Below are positions 1 to 12,000 of a DNA stretch of 64,000 nucleotides, piece after piece. The position numbers and the translations under genes are program-made. Origin of the DNA: Branchiostoma floridae (lineage: Eukaryota; Chordata; Leptocardii; Amphioxiformes; Branchiostomatidae). The stretch lies in contig NC_049996.1 of NCBI RefSeq assembly GCF_000003815.2, positions 12,345,525 through 12,409,524 of the forward strand, read 5' to 3'. A model generated the notes under the pieces. The model was not told the origin of the DNA. It did no database searches and saw nothing but the letters and a program-made list of their open reading frames with translations. Within the stretch, counting starts at the first letter, position 1; each line of letters opens with the position of its first letter.

Positions 1-15
1 GGTGCAAAATCTACG

Positions 16-498
16 TCACGATGATGCAAACGTGTGCAGTGAGAAGCCAACAGAGACACTGTACAAACGATGGATACGGTCAAGCCATCCGTCCCATCCA
101 CGTTGGCGTAACAACCAGTTTCCCGCATAGTCGCAAATCAACGGTGCTAACTCGGTCGAGATGGCGTCGGTATTTTTGTCATACCGTTCGTGCAAGTTGA
201 CACATACGTCCGCGGCGAAAGACATTGCGATAACGAGTCGACCCCAGTTTAATCGTTCCTCTTGCAGTACTTTTTCGAGCACCGTTTTCAGCCCATCCCT
301 CGCGTTGGGTACGTTATCCACGAAATTGTCTATAATCTTTTCATATTCCTCGTCCGCCGAGATCGTATCCACCCATTGTATTACTTTTACGTACTCCACC
401 GAACTGGGAAGTCGCCGATGTTGGGGAAACAAGCCTGGGGCTTTGTGATATAGTAACTGGCGAAAGACGTCTGTTGTTTGTGCTTTCAGCGCATCCAT
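16..498 (-). CDS. Bcl-2 family apoptosis regulator
   Basis: A 160-aa reading frame on the minus strand starts with ATG at 498 and ends in TGA at 16-18. It carries a BH1-type motif (NWGRLVIAMSF, about residue 84) and a BH2-type motif (WLLRQRGWDGW, about residue 129), with a helical N-terminal segment (VFRQLLYHKAPG) in the BH4 position. These are hallmarks of multidomain Bcl-2 proteins, which control mitochondrial outer-membrane permeability. A BH3 motif is not clear: the stretch around VDTISADEEYEKIID lacks the usual L-x3-GD core. No C-terminal membrane anchor follows BH2, only about 20 residues. Either the protein is soluble, or a further exon lies left of the window (a weak donor GTGACG overlaps the stop). 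Whether it is pro- or anti-apoptotic cannot be told. It is divergent to the P450 gene. Confidence 0.8.
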   Translation of the reverse strand: MDALKAQTTDVFRQLLYHKAPGLFPQHRRLPSSVEYVKVIQWVDTISADEEYEKIIDNFVDNVPNARDGLKTVLEKVLQEERLNWGRLVIAMSFAADVCVNLHERYDKNTDAISTELAPLICDYAGNWLLRQRGWDGWLDRIHRLYSVSVGFSLHTFASS

Positions 499-635
499 TA
501 GAGACTGATCTCAGCAGATTCAACCGATTGATTGACTTAGAGACTTAGAACCAGACCAAATAAGGGCATGTCTTTCACGATTAGAGAGGGGAGGTTCATT
601 TGGGGTGGGGTGGGGTTGTCATAGTTACCTTACTC

Positions 636-815
636 CGCCTGAATATATGATATCTAACCCCTGACCTGCCCCGCCTGAATACATAATATCTGACCTCTGA
701 CCTGCGCCTGAATAAATCATATCTGACCTCTGACCTGCTGCGCCTGAATAAATCATATCTGACCTCTGACCTGCTCCGCCGAATACATCATATTTGACCT
801 CTGACCTGCTCCTTC
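636..815. repeat. Minisatellite, ~35-bp unit, about five copies
   Basis: Tandem copies of a unit reading approximately 'cctgaatacataatatctga' then 'cctctgacctgctccg' run from 636 to about 815 with small length and base differences. Read on the minus strand they give a repeating YSGGAGQRSDMI-like peptide in an open frame (625-969). Because the unit is near a multiple of three, this frame is probably a by-product of the repeat and not a gene. It lies about 130 bp upstream of the Bcl-2-like start codon. Confidence 0.85.
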
Positions 816-969
816 TTGCTCCTGAATAATCATCGCAGCGTGTCCCTACTATACTACTCCGGTCCCTGTGGAAGACACAGTTCCAAGAGGAGACGGTGCC
901 TGTCCATTGGATGAAGACACTGTTGAAGACGCTGTTTGAACAAATGGGCCATTTTGGGGATGTGGTCAC

Positions 970-2120
970 ACAATTTAATATAGATTAATCACAATGCCAC
1001 CGTATGGTCATATTAGTTGATAACAATCTGTATATATAAACATTCTTAATGTTAAGTATATCATTTTCCTATAGTATGACATATCCTAGTATCTATTGTA
1101 TCTAGGGTACTACTGTAATAGTATAGTTGTTATGTTTAATTCAAGAGATCATTTTCGCTCTTGTTTCGATTTGACTCCTTGAGGTGCCGTGCCACACAAG
1201 ATATCAGGTTATGATCGATTTTTGTACATTGGCGATGTTATCTATCTTTGTTCAATCCAACATAGAATAGCACAATATGTTTGTTTCAATTTGATGTTTC
1301 TTGATGATTTTAAGCAACGTGTATCTAAACTGTTAAATCTGTTTTATGTTTATCAGTTCAATAGATGCATATACATATACATGCATAAATGGAATATTTC
1401 CTTTGTCATTTAATCAAGTGCTTACTTTGGTCATACAATGTCCATTTATATATGTGTTTGAAGTGGTAGGAATTTGTACTAATATTACAATGGTGTATTG
1501 CCCGGGCTGTATATTGTATCTCGCAATTACACCATATGGCCGTATGTTTGTGACATATGTTATCCAGCGTTTCTCTGAATCTCATTATTCTGTATTTGTA
1601 CATTATAAACAGACTGGCAATCTCTTTTGCGCTCGAAGGTGCTCGGAAAGGTCCACGACGTACCCAAAAGAGGCGGTAATGTATAGAAGATCTTAAGGGA
1701 TGAAAATAAGGCATGGATGCACTATGAGAACTAGAGTTATAACAAGACAGACACATATACATGTAAAGGACGAAAATAAATTCATCCAAGAAAGCACAAA
1801 ATACATGACTAATACACACGCACATGTACAACTGTACACCCTAAAAGAGTCCGTTTTTTTAAATAATTGGGCTCCAATTCTTAAAGTTTACGTCAAATAT
1901 AGACTCCCTTGAATATCGCCGAAAATACTACAATGGCGTTTCAATGGGGGCTTTCGTACGTTGAAAGGTCAGTCACGTGATCACGGTTACATTCAAAGTG
2001 CACAGAGTTACATTCGTCACAAAGTACCCAAGGTCGCTGTGGTGTACGTGCTATAGCTGCATGGACACTGCTTGAAAATTTAGAATCACATGAAGTAGCA
2101 GACCTAGAGTATACCAAAGG
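970..2120. other. Intergenic DNA between the divergent Bcl-2-like and P450 genes
   Basis: AT-rich sequence with several short open frames on both strands (for example 1346-1696 plus, 1406-1831 minus) that show no recognisable domain or codon bias and overlap antisense. The last 150 bp before the P450 ATG contains CACGTGATCACG at about 1974, an E-box-like palindrome; its role is unknown. Confidence 0.5.
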
Positions 2121-5100
2121 ATGTCCCGTATTCTGCAGATCGTAGGCAGAAGGGCAGCCTTCACACAGGCAGGGCTCCAAAATGTGCCAGTCTGGAGGCC
2201 GTTAGGGGGACGAAATGGCCGGGGGGCCGCCAGCTCAGCGGCTGCCACTGAACAAACCACCGTCCAGGACGGGGCTGCCCGACCGTTTGACGAGATTCCC
2301 GGACCGAGAGGGCTTCCCTTCATCGGCACCGCGTTGGACTACAGTCCGTTTGGTAAGGCTACGTTTTCTTAACGTGCACTTTGAATGACAGGTCACCTAC
2401 AGAATTCTGGTCAACGTTCGTTCGGTCGGTCGAGTACTCTCTGACCCCACTATGATATACTGTGTGTTTACTTACTTACTGTGCAAATACAGTGCAGTGG
2501 GTAGATACGTGCCCGAGTATAAGTTACTACAGAAATAGCTTGATTGTAAGCGAAGTTTTTTTTCACGAAGAGTACCTTATTCTATTCTACTCTACTTAAC
2601 TTTAACTTGCATTTTACTTGCAGAAATGTAAAACGTTTTATGTTTTCAAATTTGATAACCCTCTCTCTATTTTGAGACATTTTGTGACCTTCGCTTTACC
2701 TCTATATTTGCTTTGTGTGTATGTGATGTGGTTTATGGCCCTTAAACCTGAACAGATGCAATAAAGTCAACGTGTCGTAATTTCTACAGGGCGTTTTCCT
2801 ATACACACAAAAATGGCCAACTCAACAATTGAAAGGTACCAGACGTACGGAAAGATCTACCGGGAAAAGATCGGCCTAAGAGACATGGTGTTCGTGTGTG
2901 ACCCGAAGGACATCGAGACGGTTTTCAGGAGTGACGGTCGGCTTCCAGAGAGACCTATCCCAGAGTCCATCGCAACATACCGCCGACTCAAAAATAAACC
3001 GCTAGGCGTCGCGCTGCTGTAAGTTTTTGTTAAGAATAATTATGCACATGTACATTTGTAAAGCCATGAAAAGTATTCAATGCTCTTTGTTAGTAGAAGT
3101 CATTTCGGATCAGACTTGAACTTTAATTTCTAACACACAAATTGGACTTACCCCAATTTTCCACTCCATATTTGTCAGAAAGGCGTAAAATCCATTGCTT
3201 CTGTGCGGTCGTTAAGCAGAAGTTGCAGAGACGGGGGACGCCATAGGCTTCCTGCAAATCATGGTCCACTGCTCAGCTAGTCACGTATCTGCATACTAGT
3301 AACATAACGTCACATAGGCGGTGAAATTGCACATTGTTTGAGTTGGTCAGTAGGAAATTTGTGTTTGTTAAATTTTTGTGTGTTGGAAATTTCAGTCCTG
3401 ATTTAGCATTTGCTTACTTGTTTATGCAGAAATGGAGAAGAGTGGTTCCGCCTCCGAAGGTCTGTTAATAAGGACATGATGCGCCCAAAGGCGGTAGGTG
3501 CGTACGCCACAATGCAGGATGAGGTGTCCCGGGAGCTGGTCGGGCTGATACAAGGGGTGGTACGGAAGGGCAAGACCGCTGGACAGGTCCCCGACTTTAC
3601 CAAGCTCCTGTATAAATGGGGCCTAGAATGTGAGTCTTTGAAACATTATCATCATTGCGTTTACTTTAAAGTTTGTGAAGTGCAGACTGTGGGTTGTGTG
3701 TGGCGTAACTGGTAGAGAGAACCTAGAAGTCCCGAGTTCGATACCCGCCGTGCCCCGACGTTGTGCCCTTGGGAAAATCACTTAACACGACCTTCCTCAC
3801 TGCCCCCAGGTGTAAAAATGTGTACCTGACTTCAGTCGGGGATGTAATATACCTTTACCTTCTGTCTGTACTTTGTCTATGGCGTTCGTAAAATAAGCTA
3901 CTAAATCTTGAGTTCAGTGCCACATTGTCCTCGTCTGTCCGAAAGCAAATATATTTCTAAAATGTGCAAACTGTAGGATTAGCCTGTTTTGTTTTCACCG
4001 GTGTCTATGGGCACAGCCATGTTGGATATGTAGGCGTCACTCAGGCGCCATGTCATTGTTTATGAACACAAACACTCTGCTTGTAAGTCAAGCTGGCGGA
4101 TTTTTATTTTTCAGCCTTGAGTCTCGTTGTTCTGGGAAAACGCCTTGGCTGTTTGACCCTGGATCAACTCCCTGAAGATTCTGACGCGCAGCGTATGATC
4201 GGGGCGGTCAACGACTTCTTTTACAGTTTCGCCAAGCTTCAAATGTCGTTTCCCTTGTTCAGATACATCAGAACTCCTGGATGGACGACTTTTGAGAGAG
4301 CCATGGACACAGTCAGTAGGTGCGTATCTCTAGAGCGAATGACGTTTTACTTTTACAATTTACAAATTTTATCAGCCTTCTGGCATTTTGAAATCTTTAG
4401 CTTTAATCACGTGGTCACGAATTCTGCGCAATGAGACATTTTGGTGTCACCTTAGCATTACGGAGAAGATGATCGGCGAAAGGCTAGAGAAACTCCGCCA
4501 AATGGAAGAGCCTCCAGATGAGGCGGATTTTCTGACGAGCCTGCTGTCTCGGGAGGACATGAACTTGGACGAGGCCATCCAAATGTCGGTGGATTTATTG
4601 CAAGGTGCAATTGACACGGTGAGTCTAACTCAATATCAAAGCCGCAAAAATAAGTCATTGATAACGTGGAATTATTTTGTGTTATCAAATTCAATGGATG
4701 AATAAACTTTTTCACATGCATTCAAATCTGAAACAAATATGACAAACAGATTGGCAACGACAAATCCCATTCCGTCTCATTTTCATATTTCAAACCGAGA
4801 TGAAAGAGTAGCATAAAAATTCACTTGAGTTGGTAAATTGCATCAGGGATAAATCAAACTATCAAGTAAGGAAACTGGTCTCAATAGCCCTGGATCAAAT
4901 TGCTCTGGACACAGTACGTACTTCATGCAGTTGTGACGTCAGTTATAGGTCAAAGAAGGCAATAAACACCAGTGCACACCAACCGGGACGGGGGACGATG
5001 CCGACTTCCATCAACTTTTGACCCATTGCTGGCGTCACACGTGGTCAAGTCTCGTGTCCATAGCAACTGGGTCAGATAGTTGACGGCGACTGAGACATTC

Positions 5101-6036
5101 GTTTTCGATGAGTCCATTTTTTGAGCTGGCGAGGAGTTTAATTTCTCCACAAAGATTGTAGCCCTACCTTCATTTTTTTAATGCTTCAGACGGCACACAC
5201 TCTGGTCTTCAATCTGTACTGCCTGGCGAAAAATCCCGATGCTCAGCAAAAACTGTACGAGGAGATCTTGGAGGTTGTTCCACCAGAGCAGCCCATAGAC
5301 GACAGGGTGTTGAACAAGATGCACTATCTTCGTGCTGTGGTGAAGGAGACATTCAGGTACGTGATTCTGCATCTTCGTCAAATTAACTTAATTTTGTTAC
5401 ATAATACATTGTATAGATTGTGATCTGGAGGAATAGCCGATTCTACCGGTAGAGATCTAAATCGGGGTCTGTCAATTTGTAAATGCTTAAAGTATTCCCT
5501 ATAAAGACAGACTCTAAAGCCTTTCAACTCATGTCTCTTAAGATCAATTGAGTTACTTGAAATTCATTTTTTTCATAACCAGGAGACCACTCTAACACAT
5601 TCCCGAGTTCGACATCGTATTGTAGCAGTGTCAGTTGTCTGAAAACTTTTGTATCTTGACTAGTGATAAATGAGAGTGGTGGTGTTTGGGAATTTTCCGC
5701 TTAGGAGTTAACTTTACATCGTCTGTGCACAATTTACACCATGAATCTCCATATTGTTCCATTCTAAACAGGGTACCGTAACTTCGGCATACAAACACCC
5801 CTGTCTCTCTTTGACTCATTGGAACGATTTTAAGAAAACAGAAAGAAGAATTTTGTGTCAACTACACTGTATGTGATTGTTGTTGTTTTTTAATTTGGCT
5901 GATACGTTTCTTTAAATCCCTTCAGGATGTATCCGACCCTCTTGAGCACCGCACGGACCCTAACCCGTGACGTAGTGCTGTCGGGATATCACGTGCCTGC
6001 TAAGGTACTGTAACATCTTTGTAAATATACATAGTA

Positions 6037-6067
<31 letters not shown>

Positions 6068-9000
6068 GTTATAGTAACTGCCTTTTGCCTTTAGTGTTAG
6101 AGCACTTAACCGTATAGAGTACTGAGCAAAATTCTCAGTGAGTTTGTTCAAGGTTTGAACTGGGCATAATCAAGTTCAAAGGTGGTAAATAGCCCTTTTC
6201 TAGACTATGGTTGATACCATGTTTATGTCTCAGACGCATACTACCGGTGACAATGCATGCGCAGTTGAAATCGTGAACCCGCTTATAGCTGCCATGTAAT
6301 CTATCTTGAGTATGTATAAATTGCATGAAAGAAGTTTCATTTCCAATCGGGGTTAACTAGAAAGATAAGCAAACAAGTAAATAAGAAATATAAATTCAAC
6401 GGTGCACACCCCAGTTCTTCCGCGACCGGGGTCCGTGGTAGTCCGCGACCAAAAAGTGACGAAAGGCTTCCGAGGGCCCATGTTTGAGTTGACATTTCTC
6501 ATTATTTCCTGCGAAATAACATTAAACGGTTACATGGCTGAAAAGCGTAGGAAATGGTGTGTTTTTGGTGCAAATTGTGTTTTGGTCCGCGCGTTGCTTC
6601 CGCGATATCCCTACGCCTGAATGTAAAGAGGCCGGTGACCTAGATTTACCTCTGAAGCGCTGTGTCAAGCAAAGTTGCAATGCCGCGCGCCGTGGATGAT
6701 TAAAAAAACTGTAGTACTAGAATTTTCTTTATAATTGGCTGGATTAGTCTTTAGATTTTCCTCTTTCTGGCAGTATCAGTCGTGCTTGCCGGAAAAATCT
6801 TCTTCATCTGTTTTATCCAATGCGAAAATGCCCGATTTTGTGCATCATTTTTGACATGAAAATAATGTTTTTTCCCTGTAATTTTTCAAAATTAGAGAAG
6901 TTGAAGGATCGAAACTCAGTTGGTCTTGAAGCTGAAGGTATATCCTCTCACCCCATATACAGTTATTTTCCTTCAGGATAATTCCCTGGAAGAGATGGTC
7001 GCTAGACTTGAGGGTGTGCCGCCTCCATTTGAACCCCCAAATAAACTGGTGTGTGCCCCCTTAAAAGCACCCATCCTGAAAAAAGTATTAGTGATAATAG
7101 CCAACAAATTGCATTTTTCCCATGAAAGTGTATAGCCCCGATCGTATCTGACTGAAAAAAAGCCGGATTTCGCAGGTTTTGATATGATTCTACACTGTCA
7201 TGTAATGGGTGGATTTGCCCCCCTCCCACGCCCCCCCCCCCCCCAACACGGTCGCATAGCCTTCGAAGTGTGTGTGCTAAGCATAGATTGCATAAAACCT
7301 ACCGAAACATTGTTGTTTAAACTACAGTACCTCTTGGGCACTTTGAAATCGCATTTGAGCGTTTCACAATTGCTCCTACATTGAGAAGCAGGCATTTTCC
7401 AATGAAAAAAGGCCCCGATGACGTCACTTTCGCACTTTCCTTCCGAATCAAGTGTCAAGTTCGGTGTGGCGCTAGTTCTCGGCCTTAACACAAATAAGTT
7501 GCACTAATCCGAAGACACATCCCAAGGCTTCTTTATCTCACCGAGACCGACACCAAACTGTACAGCCTTATCTTAGCAGATGCCCGTTTATACCTTCATA
7601 GCCGCAAGAAGTGCAGCACAGACCTCCATCTTTACCAAAGGTACAACATTTAACTTCATTTTTCTACGAAATAAAAGGAGTCTTGCCAACGGAAACGCTT
7701 GGACGGGAAAGCTAGGTCTGTTCTCTACCCGATATGACCAAAAATTAACATTTCAAGTGCTTTCCGTTATAGCGCGGAACTTAAAACTGCATCGTTGTCA
7801 CTTCAGAACATAGGCCAGCGGCAGGTATTGTGACGTCATGAACTCAAATATGTTCTAAGAGGTTTACACCGTTTGTTCCAGTCAGAAATAGGAGGAAAGT
7901 GTGCTCCATCACACCAGCACCCCTCTGTCATTCCTTTTCATGGCCATAACTCTTTATTTAGCACGTATTGATAGCCTAAAACCTCTTCCATAGGACAAGC
8001 TCATTGTGACGTAATTGCTATTATGCGCATTGAATGGTATACCATCCTGGAGGCGCAAAAACAGCCTTCCGACACCGCAACTTTCAACCACCTGTTACTC
8101 GAGAAAGAAAAGTCGCAGACAACTCAAACTTGACATGACTATAGAGTATAATTTTTTAAAGTCATTGACGATATTAATCATAATTTGCATATATTAACGG
8201 TGCACACCCCAGTTCTTCCGCGACCGGGGTCCGTGGTAGTCCGCGACCAAAAAGTGACGAAAGGCTTTCGAGGGCCCAAGTTTGAGTTGACATTTCTCAT
8301 TATTTCCTGCGAAATGACATTAAACGGTTACATGGCTGAAAAGCGTAGGAAATGGTGTGTTTTTGGTGCAAATTGTGTTTTGGTCCGCGCGTTGCTTCCG
8401 CGATATCCCTACGCCTGAATGTAAAGAGGCCCGTGACCTAGATTTACCTCTGAAGCGCTGTGTCAAGCAAAGTTGCAATGCCGCGCGCCGTGGATGATTA
8501 AAAAAACTGTAGTACTAGAATTTTCTTTATAATTGGCTGGATTAGTCGTTAGATTTTCCTCTTTCTGGCAGTATCAGTCGTGCTTGCCGGAAAAATCTTC
8601 TTCATCTGTTTTATCCAATGCGAAAATGCCCGATTTTGTGCATCATTTTTGACATGAAAATAATGTTTTTTCCCTGTAATTTTTCAAAATTAGAGAAGTT
8701 GAAGGATCGAAACTCAGTTGGTCTTGTAGCTGAAGGTATATCCTCTCACCCCATATACAGTTATTTTTCTTCAGGATAATTCCCTGGAAGAGATGGTCGC
8801 TAGACTTGAGGGTGTGCCGCCTCCATTTGAACCCCCAAATAAACTGGTGTGTGCCCCCTTAAAAGCACCCATCCTGAAAAAAGTATTAGTGATAATAGCC
8901 AACAAATTGCATTTTTCCCATGAAAGTGTATAGCCCCGATCGTATCTGACTGAAAAAAAGCCGGATTTCGCAGGTTTTGATATGATTCTACACTGTCATG

Positions 9001-12000
9001 TAATGGGTGGATTTGCCCCCCTCCCACGCCCCCCCCCCCCAACACGGTCGCATAGCCTTCGAAGTGTGTGTGCTAAGCATAGATTGCATAAAACCTACCG
9101 AAACATTGTTGTTTAAACTACAGTACCTCTTGGGCACTTTGAAATCGCATTTGAGCGTTTCACAATTGCTCCTACATTGAGAAGCAGGCATTTTCCAATG
9201 AAAAAAGGCCCCGATGACGTCACTTTCGCACTTTCCTTCCGAATCAAGTGTCAAGTTCGGTGTGGCGCTAGTTCTCGGCCTTAACACAAATAAGTTGCAC
9301 TAATCCGAAGACACATCCCAAGGCTTCTTTATCTCACCGAGACCGACACCAAACTGTACAGCCTTATCTTAGCAGATGCCCGTTTATACCTTCATAGCCG
9401 CAAGAAGTGCAGCACAGACCTCCATCTTTACCAAAGGTACAACATTTAACTTCATTTTTCTACGAAATAAAAGGCGTCTTGCCAACGGAAACGCTTGGAC
9501 GGGAAAGCTAGGTCTGTTCTCTACCCGATATGACCAAAAATTAACATTTCAAGTGCTTTCCGTTATAGCGCGGAACTTAAAACTGCATCGTTGTCACTTC
9601 AGAACATAGGCCAGCGGCAGGTATTGTGACGTCATGAACTCAAATATGTTCTAAGAGGTTTACACCGTTTGTTCCAGTCAGAAATAGGAGGAAAGTGTGC
9701 TCCATCACACCAGCACCCCTCTGTCATTCCTTTTCATGGCCATAACTCTTTATTTAGCACGTATTGATAGCCTAAAACCTCTTCCATAGGACAAGCTCAT
9801 TGTGACGTAATTGCTATTATGCGCATTGAATGGTATACCATCCTGGAGGCGCAAAAACAGCCTTCCGACACCGCAACTTTCAACCACCTGTTACTCGAGA
9901 AAGAAAAGTCGCAGACAAGTCAAACTTGGCATGATTATAGAGTATAATTTTTTAAAGTCATTGACGATATTAATCATAATTTGCATATATTAAAAGCACC
10001 CATCCTGAAAAAAGTATTAGTGATAATAGCCAACAAATTGCATTTTTCCCATGAAAGTGTATAGCCCCGATCGTATCTGACTGAAAAAAAGCCGGATTTC
10101 GCAGGTTTTGATATGATTCTACACTGTCATGTAATGGGTGGATTTGCCCCCCTCCCACGCCCCCCCCCCCTCAAACACGGTCGCATAGCCTTCAAAGTGT
10201 GTGTGCTAAGCATAGATTGCATAAAACCTACCGAAACATTGTTGTTTAAACTACAGTACCTCTTGGGCACTTTGAAATCGCATTTGAGCGTTTCACAATT
10301 GCTCCTACATTGAGAAGCAGGCATTTTCCAATGAAAAAAGGCCCCGATGACGTCACTTTCGCACTTTCCTTCCGAATCAAGTGTCAAGTTCGGTGTGGCG
10401 CTAGTTCTCGGCCTTAACACAAATAAGTTGCACTAATCCGAAGACACATCCCAAGGCTTCTTTATCTCACCGAGACCGACACCAAACTGTACAGCCTTAT
10501 CTTAGCAGATGCCCGTTTATACCTTCATAGCCGCAAGAAGTGCAGCACAGACCTCCATCTTTACCAAAGGTACAACATTTAACTTCATTTTTCTACGAAA
10601 TAAAAGGAGTCTTGCCAACGGAAACGCTTGGACGGGAAAGCTAGGTCTATTCTCTACCCGATATGACCAAAAATTAACATTTCAAGTGCTTTCCGTTATA
10701 GCGCGGAACTTAAAACTGCATCGTTGTCACTTCAGAACATAGGCCAGCGGCAGGTATTGTGACGTCACGAACTCAAATATGTTCTAAGAGGTTTACACCG
10801 TTTGTTCCAGTCAGAAATAGGAGGAAAGTGTGCTCCATCACAAGAGCACCCCTCTGTCATTCCTTTTCATGGCCATAACTCTTTATTTAGCACGTATTGA
10901 TAGCCTAAAACCTCTTCCATAGGACAAGCTCATTGTGACGTAATTGCTATTATGCGCATTGAATGGTATACCATCCTGGAGGCGCAAAAACAGCCTTCCG
11001 ACACCGCAACTTTCAACCACCTGTTACTCGAGAAAGAAAAGTCGCAGACAACTCAAACTTGACATGACTATAGAGTATAACTTTTTAAAGTCATGGACAA
11101 TATTAATCATAATTTGCATATATTAAAAGCACCCATCCCGAAAAAAGTATTAGTGATAATAGCCAACAAATTGCATTTTTCCCATGAAAGTGTATAGCCC
11201 CGATCGTATTTGACTGAAAAAAAGCCGGATTTCGCAGGTTTTGATATGATTCTACACTGTCATATAATGGGTGGATTTGCCCCCCTCCCACGCCCCCCCC
11301 CCCCCAACACGGTCGCATAGCCTTCGAAGTGTGTGTGCTAAGCATAGATTGCATAAAACCTACCGAAACATTTTTGTTTAAGTTACAGTACCTCTTGGGC
11401 ACTTTGAAATCGCATTTGAACGTTTCACAATTGCTCCTACATTGAGAAGCAGGCATTTTCCAATGAAAAAAGGCCCCGATGACGTCACTTTCGCACTTTC
11501 CTTCCGAATCAAGTGTCAAGTTCGGTGTGGCGCTAGTTCTCGGCCTTAACACAAATAAGTTGCACTAATCCGAAGACACATCCCAAGGCTTCTTTATCTC
11601 ACCGAGACCGACACCAAACTGTACAGCCTTATCTTAGCAGATGCCCGTTTATACCTTCATAGCCGCAAGAAGTGCAGCACAGACCTCCATCTTTACCAAA
11701 GGTACAACATTTAACTTCATTTTTCTACGAAATAAAAGGAGTCTTGCCAACGGAAACGCTTGGACGGAAAAGCTAGGTCTATTATCTACCCGATATGACC
11801 AAAAATTAACATTTCAAGTGCTTTCCGTTAAAGCGCGGAACTTAAAACTGCATCGTTGTCACTTCAGAACATAGGCCAGCGGCAGGTATTGTGACGTCAC
11901 GAACTCAAATATGTTCTAAGAGGTTTACACCGTTTGTTCCAGTCAGAAATAGGAGGAAAGTGTGCTCCATCACAAGAGCACCCCTCTGTCATTCCTTTTC

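Noticed and set aside
625-969. 114-aa minus frame of YSGGAGQ-like repeats as a gene
   Set aside because: It is generated by a ~35-bp noncoding minisatellite with uneven units and has no signal peptide or splice context.
3691-3860. tRNA gene with A and B boxes
   Set aside because: No cloverleaf can be drawn and the tail matches other dispersed copies, so it is a SINE.
5960-6151. Minus-strand frame with a run of histidines
   Set aside because: The His run is the (GAT)n microsatellite read in one frame; it overlaps P450 exon 7 and an intron and has no other protein feature.
6402-6620. H-module frame containing AEKRRKWCVFGANC, vaguely like the start of a THAP zinc finger
   Set aside because: The cysteine spacing does not fit THAP and the downstream Cys/His and AVPTIF-type motifs are missing. 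The same frame in other H copies shows no sign of constraint.
6400-8858. Reading H-B-H as an LTR retrotransposon with H as LTRs
   Set aside because: H does not begin TG and end CA, there is no primer-binding site or polypurine tract next to it, B has no gag/pol coding, and B occurs in direct tandem without H.
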